DNA of 64,000 nt, taken from the NCBI GenBank assembly GCA_050246635.1, contig JBFWVR010000001.1:434001-498000 (forward strand), given 5' to 3'. The stretch is from JBFWVR01 sp050246635 (lineage in GTDB: Bacteria > Acidobacteriota > Vicinamibacteria > Vicinamibacterales > UBA2999). Positions 40,269-48,088 of this stretch are shown piece after piece. The stretch's first letter is position 1. Every line of letters begins with the position of its first letter. The notes under the pieces are model-generated. The model had not been told where the DNA came from, made no database searches, and saw only the letters and a program-made list of their open reading frames with translations. The position numbers were made by a program, and so were the translations under genes.

Positions 40269-41911
40269 TCGGAGTCCTCGTGTGGCAGCCGCGCCAGCCC
40301 GACCAGGGTCCAGCCGATGGACGACTGGCGGAACGTGGCACGCAGGGGGCGCGCCCATGCCGGGTGCGCGTCGTGCAGGGCGCCCAGCTCGAGCTGGACG
40401 TAGCCGCCCGCGGCGGCGAGCGTCGGCGGCATCGACACCGCGAGGTCGCTCACGGTCCCGGTCGGCCCGTCTGGCGTGGCGATCCCGGTGGCATTGTCGA
40501 ACCGGAACCAGCGCGCGGTGTAGGCGCGGGCGGGCGTGGCGCTGCCGGCGGCGACCGCCGCGTTGGTGAACGTCACCGTGCCGGAGCGGTCCGCGACGAG
40601 GTCGACCAGCGGATTGACCGCCGTCAGCCAGGTCAGCCCGATCTTGTCCCGCCGCGCGAGGATGGCGCTCTGGAGGTACGCGGCGGCCTGCGGGTTCGAG
40701 TAGTCGGCCGTGGCGACCGCCGCCGCGATGGCCTCGTCGCTGATCGCGGTGATCCGGCGGGCGGCCCAGAAGAGGTCGTCGCCTCGCGCGTTCTCGAACG
40801 CCGGGTTCGGGTACTCCGGCTTCCACGCCTCGGGGTCGAAGAACGCCGCCTCGAAACGGCCCACCGACGGGAAGTCGGGGTAGTCGACGGTGATCCACGG
40901 CCGCACCCAGAACCCGAAGGTGAAGATCGTGCGCAGCGTCGGCGTCAGCTCCCACATGTACTCGTTGCCGGGGCGGAGGCGCTGCGCGATGACGCTGCCG
41001 CTGCCGAGCGTCGATCCGAAGTCGATCAGGTGATGCCGGACCAGGTGCCGCCCGCCGGCCTCGACCACCGTGTCGAGCGTGTTGATGCTGCGGGAATCGT
41101 CGTGGTTCAGCCACGCGGCCGATGCCCGCAGCCCCCGCAGCTCGCGGTGGTGCTCGTGCGGGAAGATGTCGTTCGGATCGTCCGGCCGGGTGCCGTAGTA
41201 GCGGAAGGGGCCGACGGGACGGCCGGGCAGGCCGCGGCTGGCCAGCACGCGGTACCGGCCATCCCGCAGGCGAGCCCCCTTCTCGAGCTGCCGGTCGACG
41301 TCCGCGGCAGTCAGGCGCTGGCGCTCCCCACGGTCGTTCCGGGTCGTCGCGTCGGGCCCGAGGACCAGGCGGCTCCGGTCGAGCACCGCCAGGTGGTTTT
41401 CGGGCACGTGGTAGCCGAGCGCCCAGAACAGCTTCGTCGCGATCATCTCCGCGCCGGTGGCCATTTCCGGGTTCGACGGCGGGTCGAACTTGATGAACCA
41501 GAGCTCACCCGCCGTGTCGCGCACGGTGAAGCCCGGGGTCACGCCGTCGGTCTTGCCCGAGACGATCGTCCAGGGCCCATCTGCCGGGCCGTCCGTCTCG
41601 TCAGGCCCCCGCCGCACCTCGTCGGCAGTGAGCGCCCGGCCCCGGTTGGTGAACCAGCTCGAGTCGGGGACTTCGTCGGCAGTGTTCACGTTCACGGCAC
41701 GGATCCGGGCGCGGCTGCCTGGCTCGGCGAACGTGTTCTCGAGGAAGTCGTACTGGTCGCTGATGGACCACTCGCGCACGCCCGCTGCGTCCTCCGTCTC
41801 GGGGTCCACCGCGATCGGGTCGTCCGGATAGAAGGCGGGACGCGCGGCCGTCAGGACGGTCGCGGCGAGCACCGCGAGGGCGACGGCGGCAGGGGAAGGG
41901 AGGCGGCGCAT
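40265..41911 (-). CDS. Secreted protein with atypical kinase-like motifs
   Basis: The 548-residue protein starts at ATG 41911 with a signal peptide (about 1-25). It shows motifs in the order of a kinase-like fold: WFIKFDPP with Lys141, a helix with Glu155 (TGAEMIATKLFWALGYHVPEN), WLNHDDSRSIN with Asp271 and Asn277, and LIDFGSTLG with Asp297. HipA-, CotH- and Fam20-type kinases have a comparable K/E/HxDxxxxN/DFG set. The C-terminal 200 residues have no recognised domain. It overlaps phoB by 4 nt and follows an Omp85-like barrel gene by 8 nt. Kinase activity is my inference from motif order. Confidence 0.6.
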   Translation of the reverse strand: MRRLPSPAAVALAVLAATVLTAARPAFYPDDPIAVDPETEDAAGVREWSISDQYDFLENTFAEPGSRARIRAVNVNTADEVPDSSWFTNRGRALTADEVRRGPDETDGPADGPWTIVSGKTDGVTPGFTVRDTAGELWFIKFDPPSNPEMATGAEMIATKLFWALGYHVPENHLAVLDRSRLVLGPDATTRNDRGERQRLTAADVDRQLEKGARLRDGRYRVLASRGLPGRPVGPFRYYGTRPDDPNDIFPHEHHRELRGLRASAAWLNHDDSRSINTLDTVVEAGGRHLVRHHLIDFGSTLGSGSVIAQRLRPGNEYMWELTPTLRTIFTFGFWVRPWITVDYPDFPSVGRFEAAFFDPEAWKPEYPNPAFENARGDDLFWAARRITAISDEAIAAAVATADYSNPQAAAYLQSAILARRDKIGLTWLTAVNPLVDLVADRSGTVTFTNAAVAAGSATPARAYTARWFRFDNATGIATPDGPTGTVSDLAVSMPPTLAAAGGYVQLELGALHDAHPAWARPLRATFRQSSIGWTLVGLARLPHEDSE

Positions 41912-41919
41912 CGCTGGAC

Positions 41920-43137
41920 TCAGAACGCCGGGCCGAACTTGATGTAGAAGCGCGTGCCCTCGTGGCCCCCCCACGCCGTGTCGAGGCGCAGGAACACGCG
42001 GCGGTTCGTGTTGAACCGGAAGCCGATGCCGGCCGACGTCTTCATCCGGCCGACGACGATGTCGCTCCAGCGCGGCGCCACGTCGCCGCTGTCGAGGAAG
42101 AGCGCGAGATCGAGCCCCGCAAAGGCCTCCCAGCGGTACTCGCCGGTGATGAGCAACGCCGCCTGGTCCCGGAAGCGGTAGTCGCGGTAGCCGCGCAGCG
42201 TCGTCGAGCCGCCGAGGGCCGGCATCAGGTAGAACGGCACGGCGCCGCCGTCCGCTGTGGGCTGGACGCGGCTGGCCAGCACGCGCACCGCGAAGTTCCG
42301 CTTCTTGTCGAAGATGGGGAAGACCTGGAGCAGCTCGGCGTCGAGGCGGTCGAAGTCGTACGGGCCGTCACCGGCGTCGCGATACCGCGTCAGCGTCGCC
42401 CGATAGCGCCCGCCGGCGCGGGTGTTGCCCGGCGAGTCGCGATAGTCGACATCGACCGTGAGCCCCCCGTAGAGGAGGCGTGGGGCGGCATCGATCCCCG
42501 GCGCCCCGGTCGCGTCGAACCGGGCCTCCGTGGACGGCACGTGACGGTCGAGGCCAGGGTGGAGATCGGCGGCGAGGAAGCCGGCTCCGGGTTCGAGCCG
42601 GAGCCACGGGAGCGGCCGCGTCACCGCCCGCGCGTCGACGGTGACGTCCTTGCGCCGATAGCTGGTCTGCTGCTCCGGCGTGGAGCCGGTCCCCAGGCCC
42701 CAGAAGTCTTCCTCGGCGAGATCCCGCGCCTCGAGATGCCCCAGCAGGTCGACCCGGCCGCCGGCAAGCCGTTCGGCGCCCGCCCGCAGATCGACGCTCT
42801 TGTAGTCCTTGAGCGACCAGGCCGCCGACGTCGACACCCACAGGCGGCCATCGTGGTTCTCCTGGCGGTAGCCCGGGCCGAACGCGATGCCGCCCCCTGG
42901 CGGCAGGCCCCCGAAACGGAGGTAGAAGCCGTCGGGCAGGGCCGACAGGCGCTCCAGGATGTGCTCCTCCTCGAGGAGGAGGAAGCCCTTCTCGACCGGA
43001 TTGGGCTCGTACGCGTGCAGGTGTGCCGCGCGTTCGGCGCGGGCCTCGGCGAGCTGCCCGGCGCGCGTGTCCTGCGCCAGCGCTGGACTGGCCGCGAGCG
43101 CGCAGAGAAGGGCGAGTCCGGCGGGGAGGCGGGGCAT
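41920..43137 (-). CDS. Omp85/BamA-superfamily outer-membrane barrel
   Basis: The 405-residue protein starts at ATG 43137 with a signal peptide (LALLCALAASPALAQ). No POTRA repeat is seen; after about 45 residues it enters a beta-barrel pattern. ALGGSTTLRGYRDYRFRDQAAL is the Omp85 motif 3-like L6 region with Arg-Gly-Tyr, and the protein ends in FYIKFGPAF with a terminal aromatic residue. It could insert or export the secreted kinase-like protein or be a bacterial surface-antigen (D15-like) barrel. It heads the leftward operon ending in phoR. Confidence 0.8.
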   Translation of the reverse strand: MPRLPAGLALLCALAASPALAQDTRAGQLAEARAERAAHLHAYEPNPVEKGFLLLEEEHILERLSALPDGFYLRFGGLPPGGGIAFGPGYRQENHDGRLWVSTSAAWSLKDYKSVDLRAGAERLAGGRVDLLGHLEARDLAEEDFWGLGTGSTPEQQTSYRRKDVTVDARAVTRPLPWLRLEPGAGFLAADLHPGLDRHVPSTEARFDATGAPGIDAAPRLLYGGLTVDVDYRDSPGNTRAGGRYRATLTRYRDAGDGPYDFDRLDAELLQVFPIFDKKRNFAVRVLASRVQPTADGGAVPFYLMPALGGSTTLRGYRDYRFRDQAALLITGEYRWEAFAGLDLALFLDSGDVAPRWSDIVVGRMKTSAGIGFRFNTNRRVFLRLDTAWGGHEGTRFYIKFGPAF

Positions 43138-43218
43138 GAATCGACGGAGGATCTTACACCGGCAGGCGGGTGGAGGCGTGTAACCGCACCCCGGCAAAGA
43201 TCGTAAAGTAGTCCGACA

Positions 43219-44289
43219 ATGACGCGAAACCTGCTCGCCGCCTGTGCCGGCGCCGCGGTCCTCGTGCTGGCCCTCGCGGCCGGTGCGGCCCGGCCGTCCG
43301 CCCAGGCCCAGGCGGTCGACATCGACGCCCTCGGCCCACAGGTCGGGCAGCCGATGATCCCGTTCTCAGGCACCGACCAGTTCGGCACGCGCCGGTCGCT
43401 GGAGTCGATCATGGGCCCGAAGGGCGCCATGGTCGTCTTCTTCCGATCGGCGGACTGGTGACCGTACTGCAAGACGCAGCTGGTCGAGCTGCAACACGGG
43501 TACGACAGACTCAAGGCCGAGGGGATCGGGCTCGTGGCGATCAGCTACGACGCGCCGGAGACCCTGCGTGCCTTCGCGGAGTCGCGCGGCATCACGTTCC
43601 CGATGCTGTCCGATCCCGGATCCGCGATCATCAAGCGGTACGGCCTGCTGAACACGACGATGGACCCGGCCAACCGGTTCTACGGCGTGCCGTTCCCCGG
43701 GACGTTCCGCGTGGACCCGCAGGGCGTTGTCACGGCGCGGTACTTCGAGAACGCGTATCAGGAGCGCAACACCGTCGCAAGCATCCTCGTGCGGGAGGGC
43801 GTGACACCATTCGGGCCGGCGCGCACCATCGACACCGCCCACCTGACGGTGACCGCCGCGATCAGCGACGACGAGGTCGCCCCCGGCAAGCGGCTGACCA
43901 TGCAGTTCGACGTCACCCCGCGCCGGGGCATGCACCTCTATGCGCCCGGGAAGCACTCCTACCAGGTCATCTCGGTCGCCCTGCGACACGAGCCCTGGCT
44001 GGAGGCGCACGACCTTCGGTATCCGCCGTCGGAGATTTACTATTTCGCGCCCCTGGACGAGCGGGTCGAGGTCTACATGAAGCCGTTCCAGCTCACCGAG
44101 GACGTGACCGTCCTGGCGACGCCGGAGGCGCAGAAGCTGCTGGCCGACAAGAAGGAGCTCACGATTGCCGGCGCGCTCGAATACCAGGCCTGCGACGAGA
44201 AGCTCTGCTATGCGCCGCAGCGGGTGCCCTTCGAGTGGACCCTGCCGCTGTCGCAACTCGACCGTAAGCCGCCTGGCGGGGGCCGATAG
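43219..44289 (+). CDS. Secreted selenoprotein: AhpC/TSA-type redoxin fused to DsbD-alpha-like domain (TGA = Sec81)
   Basis: Reading 43219-44289 as one frame with one in-frame TGA (43459-43461) gives 356 residues. A signal peptide (about 1-30) is followed by an AhpC/TSA redoxin domain in which VVFFRSADW-U-PYCKTQL replaces the usual WCPYC; the resolving Cys84 remains. ITFPMLSDPGSAIIKRYG and PFPGTFRVDPQG are the later redoxin motifs. Residues about 205-345 look like DsbD-alpha with YQACDEKLCYAPQ. Protein homology continues on both sides of the TGA without change of frame, and a hairpin follows. The likely role is periplasmic thiol or peroxide reduction. Confidence 0.85.
43459..43504 (+). promoter_or_regulatory. 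Predicted bacterial SECIS element
   Basis: The UGA at 43459-43461 is followed by a two-part stem: CGUAC (43463-43467) pairs with GUACG (43500-43504), and GCAGCU (43476-43481) pairs with AGCUGC (43487-43492). The apical loop is GGUCG (43482-43486), with the GGU that SelB recognises in fdhF-type elements. The loop begins 20 nt after the UGA, inside the range for bSECIS. Confidence 0.75.
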
Positions 44290-44433
44290 GGTGACGGGCG
44301 AGGTTTTTCAGGGGATTTCTGCCACCGAACAGCCGTTCTGTGACATTTGGCGACAAGCTTTCACACCGCAATACGGCTCGAGCTGGTAGATTAAACACAC
44401 TGTTTCCCCAATCAAATCGTGTGGAGGACCCAG

Positions 44434-44730
44434 ATGTTCGAGTCGAATTCCAAGTCCGTCGACCGTCGCAGCTTCCTGCGTGGGTCCGCCCTGTTCGCCG
44501 CGGCGATGGGCCTCGCGGTCGTGCCCGCCTTCGCCCAGCAGCAGCAGCCGAAGAAGGAAGAGAAGCCCAAGAAGGAGGGCGACAACCCCTTCGGTGACGG
44601 CAAGGACGACGGGAAGCTCTACGACAAGGACGGCGTCGAGTACCGCGTCTGCCCGCAGTGCGGATTCAACATGTACAAGCAGGGCCGCATGTGGGTGTGC
44701 GAGAACTGCGGGTACAGCTACGTCGAGTAG
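44434..44730 (+). CDS. Tat-exported rubredoxin/zinc-ribbon-like protein
   Basis: The 98-residue protein starts at ATG 44434 with GGAGG 8 nt upstream. DRRSFLRGSALFAAAMGLAV is a twin-arginine signal. A Lys/Glu-rich spacer follows, then CPQCGFNMYKQGRMWVCENC, a pair of CxxC knuckles as in rubredoxin or a zinc ribbon. Tat export suggests it folds around its metal before secretion. It directly follows the selenoprotein gene. Confidence 0.8.
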   Translation: MFESNSKSVDRRSFLRGSALFAAAMGLAVVPAFAQQQQPKKEEKPKKEGDNPFGDGKDDGKLYDKDGVEYRVCPQCGFNMYKQGRMWVCENCGYSYVE

Positions 44731-44851
44731 CGTCCGCGCGCGCGACGCGCTCGGCGCGTAGAATGTGACGGCAGGATCGGGCGACCGGTCCTGCCGTTGT
44801 TCATGTACGGCGCCTGCGGTTTCCCCGCGGGCCCACGGCCCGGAGACCCGC

Positions 44852-46372
44852 GTGCCCGACGGTCCGCCCCTCCTCCTCCCGGACGACGTGTGGAACCGCG
44901 CCCTCCTGGCGGCAACCCACCCCGTCGACCACCGCAACCCTGCCCCGGCGGGCCGCTATCACCTCGTCGTCGTCGGGGCCGGCACGGCCGGCCTGGTGGC
45001 CGCCGCCGGAGCCGCCGGCCTCGGCGCCCGCGTCGCCCTGGTGGAACGCCACCTCATGGGGGGCGACTGTCTCAACTACGGGTGCGTGCCCTCGAAGGCG
45101 CTGCTCGGCGCGGCGCATGCCGCGCACGCGCAACAGGCGCAGGCCCGGCTCGGCACGGGACAGGCCGGTGCCGCGGAAGCGGATTTCGCCGCGGCCATGA
45201 CGCGACTGCGGCGTCTGCGCGCCGCGATTGCCCCTCACGACGCCGTGGAGCGGTTCACCGGGCTCGGCGTCGACGTCTTTCTGGGGGCGGCCCGCTTCGT
45301 GGCGCCGGACGCGGTCGAGGTGGCCGGCGCCCGTCTCCCGTTTACCCGGGCCGTCGTCGCGACCGGCGCCCGGGCGTCGGTGCCCCCGGTGCCCGGTCTG
45401 GCGGAGGCGGGTTTCCGGACCAACGACACGCTGTGGGAGCTCACCGCGCGCCCGCCGCGCGTGGCGGTGCTCGGCGCCGGGCCCATCGGCTGCGAGATCG
45501 GGCAGGCCCTCCGCCGGCTGGGCAGTGCGGTGACGATCGTCAGCCTGGATCCGAGAGTGTTGCCTCGTGACGACGAGCACGCCGCTTCCGTCGTGGGGGC
45601 CGCGCTGGAGGCGGACGGCGTGGCCCTGGCCCTGGGCGCCACGGTGACGGGCGTGCGCCGGACGTCCAGCGGGCGGGAGGTGGGCTTCGACCGCGGCCGG
45701 GGCGACGAGCGCGTGGAGGTGGACGAGATCGTCGTGGCGACCGGACGGACGCCGAACGTCGAGGGCCTCGGGCTCGAGGCCGCCGGCGTCGCGGCCTCGG
45801 ACGAGGGCGTCGTCGTGGACGACTTCCTGCGGACGACCAACCGGCGGGTCTACGCGGCCGGCGACGTCTGCTCGGCCTTCAGGTTCACGCACGCGGCCGA
45901 CGCGGCCGCGCGGCTGGTCATCCAGAACGCGCTGTTCTTCGGCCGCAAACGTGCCAGTCGCCTGGTGATTCCGTGGTGCACCTATACGGACCCCGAACTG
46001 GCGCACGTCGGCATGTCCGGCGCCGAGGCGCAGGCCCGCGAGGGCGCCGTCGTCTCGATCCGCGTGGACTTCGCGGACGTGGACCGCGCCGTCCTCGATG
46101 GCCGGACCGACGGGTTCGTGGAGTTGCGGATCGAGGCCAGGACCGGGCGGATTGCCGGCGCCACCGTCGTGGGCAGCGGGGCAGGAGACCTGATCGGCGA
46201 CGTGTCGCTCGCCATGACGGCCGGCGTCACGGCAGACCAACTGTCGGCGGCCATCCGGCCCTATCCCACCCGTGGTGAAGCCCTCAAGAAGGTGGGGGAC
46301 GCCTGGCGACGGCGCAAGCTCACGCCGACCGCGCGCCGCCTCCTCACGGGGGTTCTGAGGCTGAGGAAGTAA
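44852..46372 (+). CDS. MerA/Lpd-like pyridine nucleotide-disulphide oxidoreductase
   Basis: The 506-residue protein starts at GTG 44852 (GGAG 6 nt upstream). VVVGAGTAGLVAAAGAAGLGA is the FAD site, GGDCLNYGCVPSKALL the CxxxxC redox centre, VAVLGAGPIGCEIGQALRRLG the NAD(P)H site, and RVYAAGDVCSAFRF the second FAD motif. The dimerisation domain has PEAxxVGxSE-like PELAHVGMSG. It lacks the N-terminal heavy-metal domain and the C-terminal CC of true mercuric reductase, so it is probably a general disulphide reductase of this clade. The final 40 residues are basic. Confidence 0.85.
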   Translation: MPDGPPLLLPDDVWNRALLAATHPVDHRNPAPAGRYHLVVVGAGTAGLVAAAGAAGLGARVALVERHLMGGDCLNYGCVPSKALLGAAHAAHAQQAQARLGTGQAGAAEADFAAAMTRLRRLRAAIAPHDAVERFTGLGVDVFLGAARFVAPDAVEVAGARLPFTRAVVATGARASVPPVPGLAEAGFRTNDTLWELTARPPRVAVLGAGPIGCEIGQALRRLGSAVTIVSLDPRVLPRDDEHAASVVGAALEADGVALALGATVTGVRRTSSGREVGFDRGRGDERVEVDEIVVATGRTPNVEGLGLEAAGVAASDEGVVVDDFLRTTNRRVYAAGDVCSAFRFTHAADAAARLVIQNALFFGRKRASRLVIPWCTYTDPELAHVGMSGAEAQAREGAVVSIRVDFADVDRAVLDGRTDGFVELRIEARTGRIAGATVVGSGAGDLIGDVSLAMTAGVTADQLSAAIRPYPTRGEALKKVGDAWRRRKLTPTARRLLTGVLRLRK

Positions 46373-46408
46373 GAAGTAAGAAGTGATCCTTTCTGCCTTC
46401 TTACTTCT
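46372..46408 (+). terminator. Hairpin from AAGTAAGAAG repeats
   Basis: AGAAGTAAGAAG (46372-46383) and CTTCTTACTTCT (46397-46408) form a 12-bp stem just after the stop of the flavoprotein gene. It is AT-rich with no following T run. It could be a terminator or a simple inverted repeat. Confidence 0.45.
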
Positions 46409-46441
46409 GCCTTACTCAAGGTACGATCGAGACGTCCAGCT

Positions 46442-48040
46442 ATGAGTTCAACCGAAGCCGTTGAGGCCACCCTGTCGCGTGAGGTGGCCCGCCGCCGCAC
46501 GTTCGCGATCATCTCCCACCCCGACGCCGGCAAGACGACGCTGACCGAGAAGCTGCTGCTGTACGCCGGCGCGATCGAGCTGGCGGGGGCGGTGCGCGGG
46601 CGCAAGAATGCCCGGCACGTCGTGTCCGACTGGATGGACATCGAGCGGGAGCGTGGGATCTCCGTGTCGTCCGCGGCCCTCGAGTTCGAGCTCGACGGCT
46701 GCCGGATCACGCTGCTCGACACGCCGGGCCACCAGGATTTCAGCGAGGACACCTACCGGACCCTCTTCGCCGTCGACAGCGTCGTCATGGTGATCGACGC
46801 CGCGAAAGGCGTGGAGGCCCAGACACGCAAGCTGTTCGAGGTGTGCCGGCTGCGCCGCCTGCCGGTGCTGACGTTCGTGAACAAGCTGGATCAGCCGGGA
46901 CGCGACCCGCTGGAGTTGCTGCACGAGATCGAGCAGGTGCTCGGCATCCACTCCGCACCGGTCAACTGGCCGATTGGGAGCGGCGACCGCTTCCGAGGCG
47001 TGTTCAACCTGGCCGAGGGCCGGGTGCGGCTCTACGAGCGGCTTGCAGGCGGTGCCTATCGCGCCCCGCTCCAGGTGGCCGACGCCACCGACCCGGCGCT
47101 GGCGGACGTGATCGGCGCTGCCGCGCAGCAGGAGCTTGCCGAGACCGCGGAGCTGCTGCGGGAGGCGGGCACGCAGTTCAGCCCCGAGGAGTATCTCGCC
47201 GGGCGGCAGACACCGGTGCTGTTCGGCAGCGCGCTGGCCAACTTCGGGCTCGAGCCGTTGCTCGACGCCCTGAAGACCCTCGCGCCGCCCCCGGGCCCGC
47301 GCGAGACCCCGGAGGGCGTCGTGTCACCCGTGGCGCCCGGGTTCAGCGGGTTCGTCTTCAAGATCCAGGCGAACATGAACAAGCGGCACCGCGACCGCGT
47401 GGCGTTCGTGCGGGTGTGCTCGGGCACGCTCGAGAAGGACATGACCGTCACGAACGCGCGACTCGGCACGCCGGTCCGCGTGGCCCGGCCCTACCGGTTC
47501 TTCGGCGGCGTGCGGGAGATCCTCGACGTGGCGTATCCCGGGGACGTGGTCGGCATGGTCAATCCGGGGCAGTTCGCGATCGGCGACACGCTGTATGCGG
47601 GCCCGGTGGTCCACTATCCGCCGGTGCCGCGATTCCCGCCGGAGCACTTCGGCGTGGCGCGCCTGGTCGGATCCCGGTTCAAGCAGCTCGACTCCGGCGT
47701 GCGGGAGCTCGAGGAGGAGGGCCTGATGCAGGTCGTCTACGGCATCACCGGCCGCCGCGAGCCCATCCTCGGGGTCGTCGGGCCGCTGCAGCTCGACGTC
47801 GTCGAGGCGCGCCTGAAGCAGGAGTACAACGCCGACTGCCGCATCGAGCGGATGAAGTACACGGCGATGCGCTGGTTGAAGGGCGACCCGAAGGACGTGG
47901 ATGCCGTGCAGCTGCCGTCGAGCGGCGTGATGCGCGCGGTGGACCGCCACGACCGGCCGGTCGTGCTCTTCGAGAGCGACTGGCACGTCTCCTACAGCGC
48001 CCAGCAGAACCCGAAGGTCGAGTTCGCGTCGGTCAGCTGA
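46442..48040 (+). CDS. prfC: Peptide chain release factor 3
   Basis: The 532-residue protein has the usual RF3 length. G1 SHPDAGKTTLTEKLL, G3 DTPGHQDFSEDTYRTLF and G4 FVNKLDQPGRDP are present, and the RF3-specific region DWMDIERERGISVSSAALEFE follows G1. Later domains include FKIQANMNKRHRDRVAFVRV and LQVVYGITGRREPILGVVG-type segments. It recycles RF1/RF2 after peptide release. It stands alone here. Confidence 0.95.
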   Translation: MSSTEAVEATLSREVARRRTFAIISHPDAGKTTLTEKLLLYAGAIELAGAVRGRKNARHVVSDWMDIERERGISVSSAALEFELDGCRITLLDTPGHQDFSEDTYRTLFAVDSVVMVIDAAKGVEAQTRKLFEVCRLRRLPVLTFVNKLDQPGRDPLELLHEIEQVLGIHSAPVNWPIGSGDRFRGVFNLAEGRVRLYERLAGGAYRAPLQVADATDPALADVIGAAAQQELAETAELLREAGTQFSPEEYLAGRQTPVLFGSALANFGLEPLLDALKTLAPPPGPRETPEGVVSPVAPGFSGFVFKIQANMNKRHRDRVAFVRVCSGTLEKDMTVTNARLGTPVRVARPYRFFGGVREILDVAYPGDVVGMVNPGQFAIGDTLYAGPVVHYPPVPRFPPEHFGVARLVGSRFKQLDSGVRELEEEGLMQVVYGITGRREPILGVVGPLQLDVVEARLKQEYNADCRIERMKYTAMRWLKGDPKDVDAVQLPSSGVMRAVDRHDRPVVLFESDWHVSYSAQQNPKVEFASVS

Positions 48041-48060
48041 GCGAGCCGAGGCCGGGTACG

Positions 48061-48083
48061 AAAAAGGGGGCAGACCCCTTTTT
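48061..48083. terminator. Bidirectional rho-independent terminator
   Basis: AAAAAGGGG (48061-48069) and CCCCTTTTT (48075-48083) form a perfect 9-bp stem with a 5-nt GCAGA loop, flanked by A and T tracts. It lies between convergent prfC and the S1-domain gene and fits both. Confidence 0.9.
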
Positions 48084-48088
48084 CTTCT

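Noticed and set aside
43219..44289. Two separate genes or a pseudogene split by a nonsense codon at 43459
   Set aside because: Both parts are in the same frame, the TGA falls exactly on a redox-active Cys position, and a GGU-loop hairpin follows. Selenocysteine explains more than a chance mutation.
44852..46372. True mercuric reductase with a mer operon
   Set aside because: It lacks the N-terminal heavy-metal domain and the C-terminal Cys pair, and no merR, merT or merP is adjacent.
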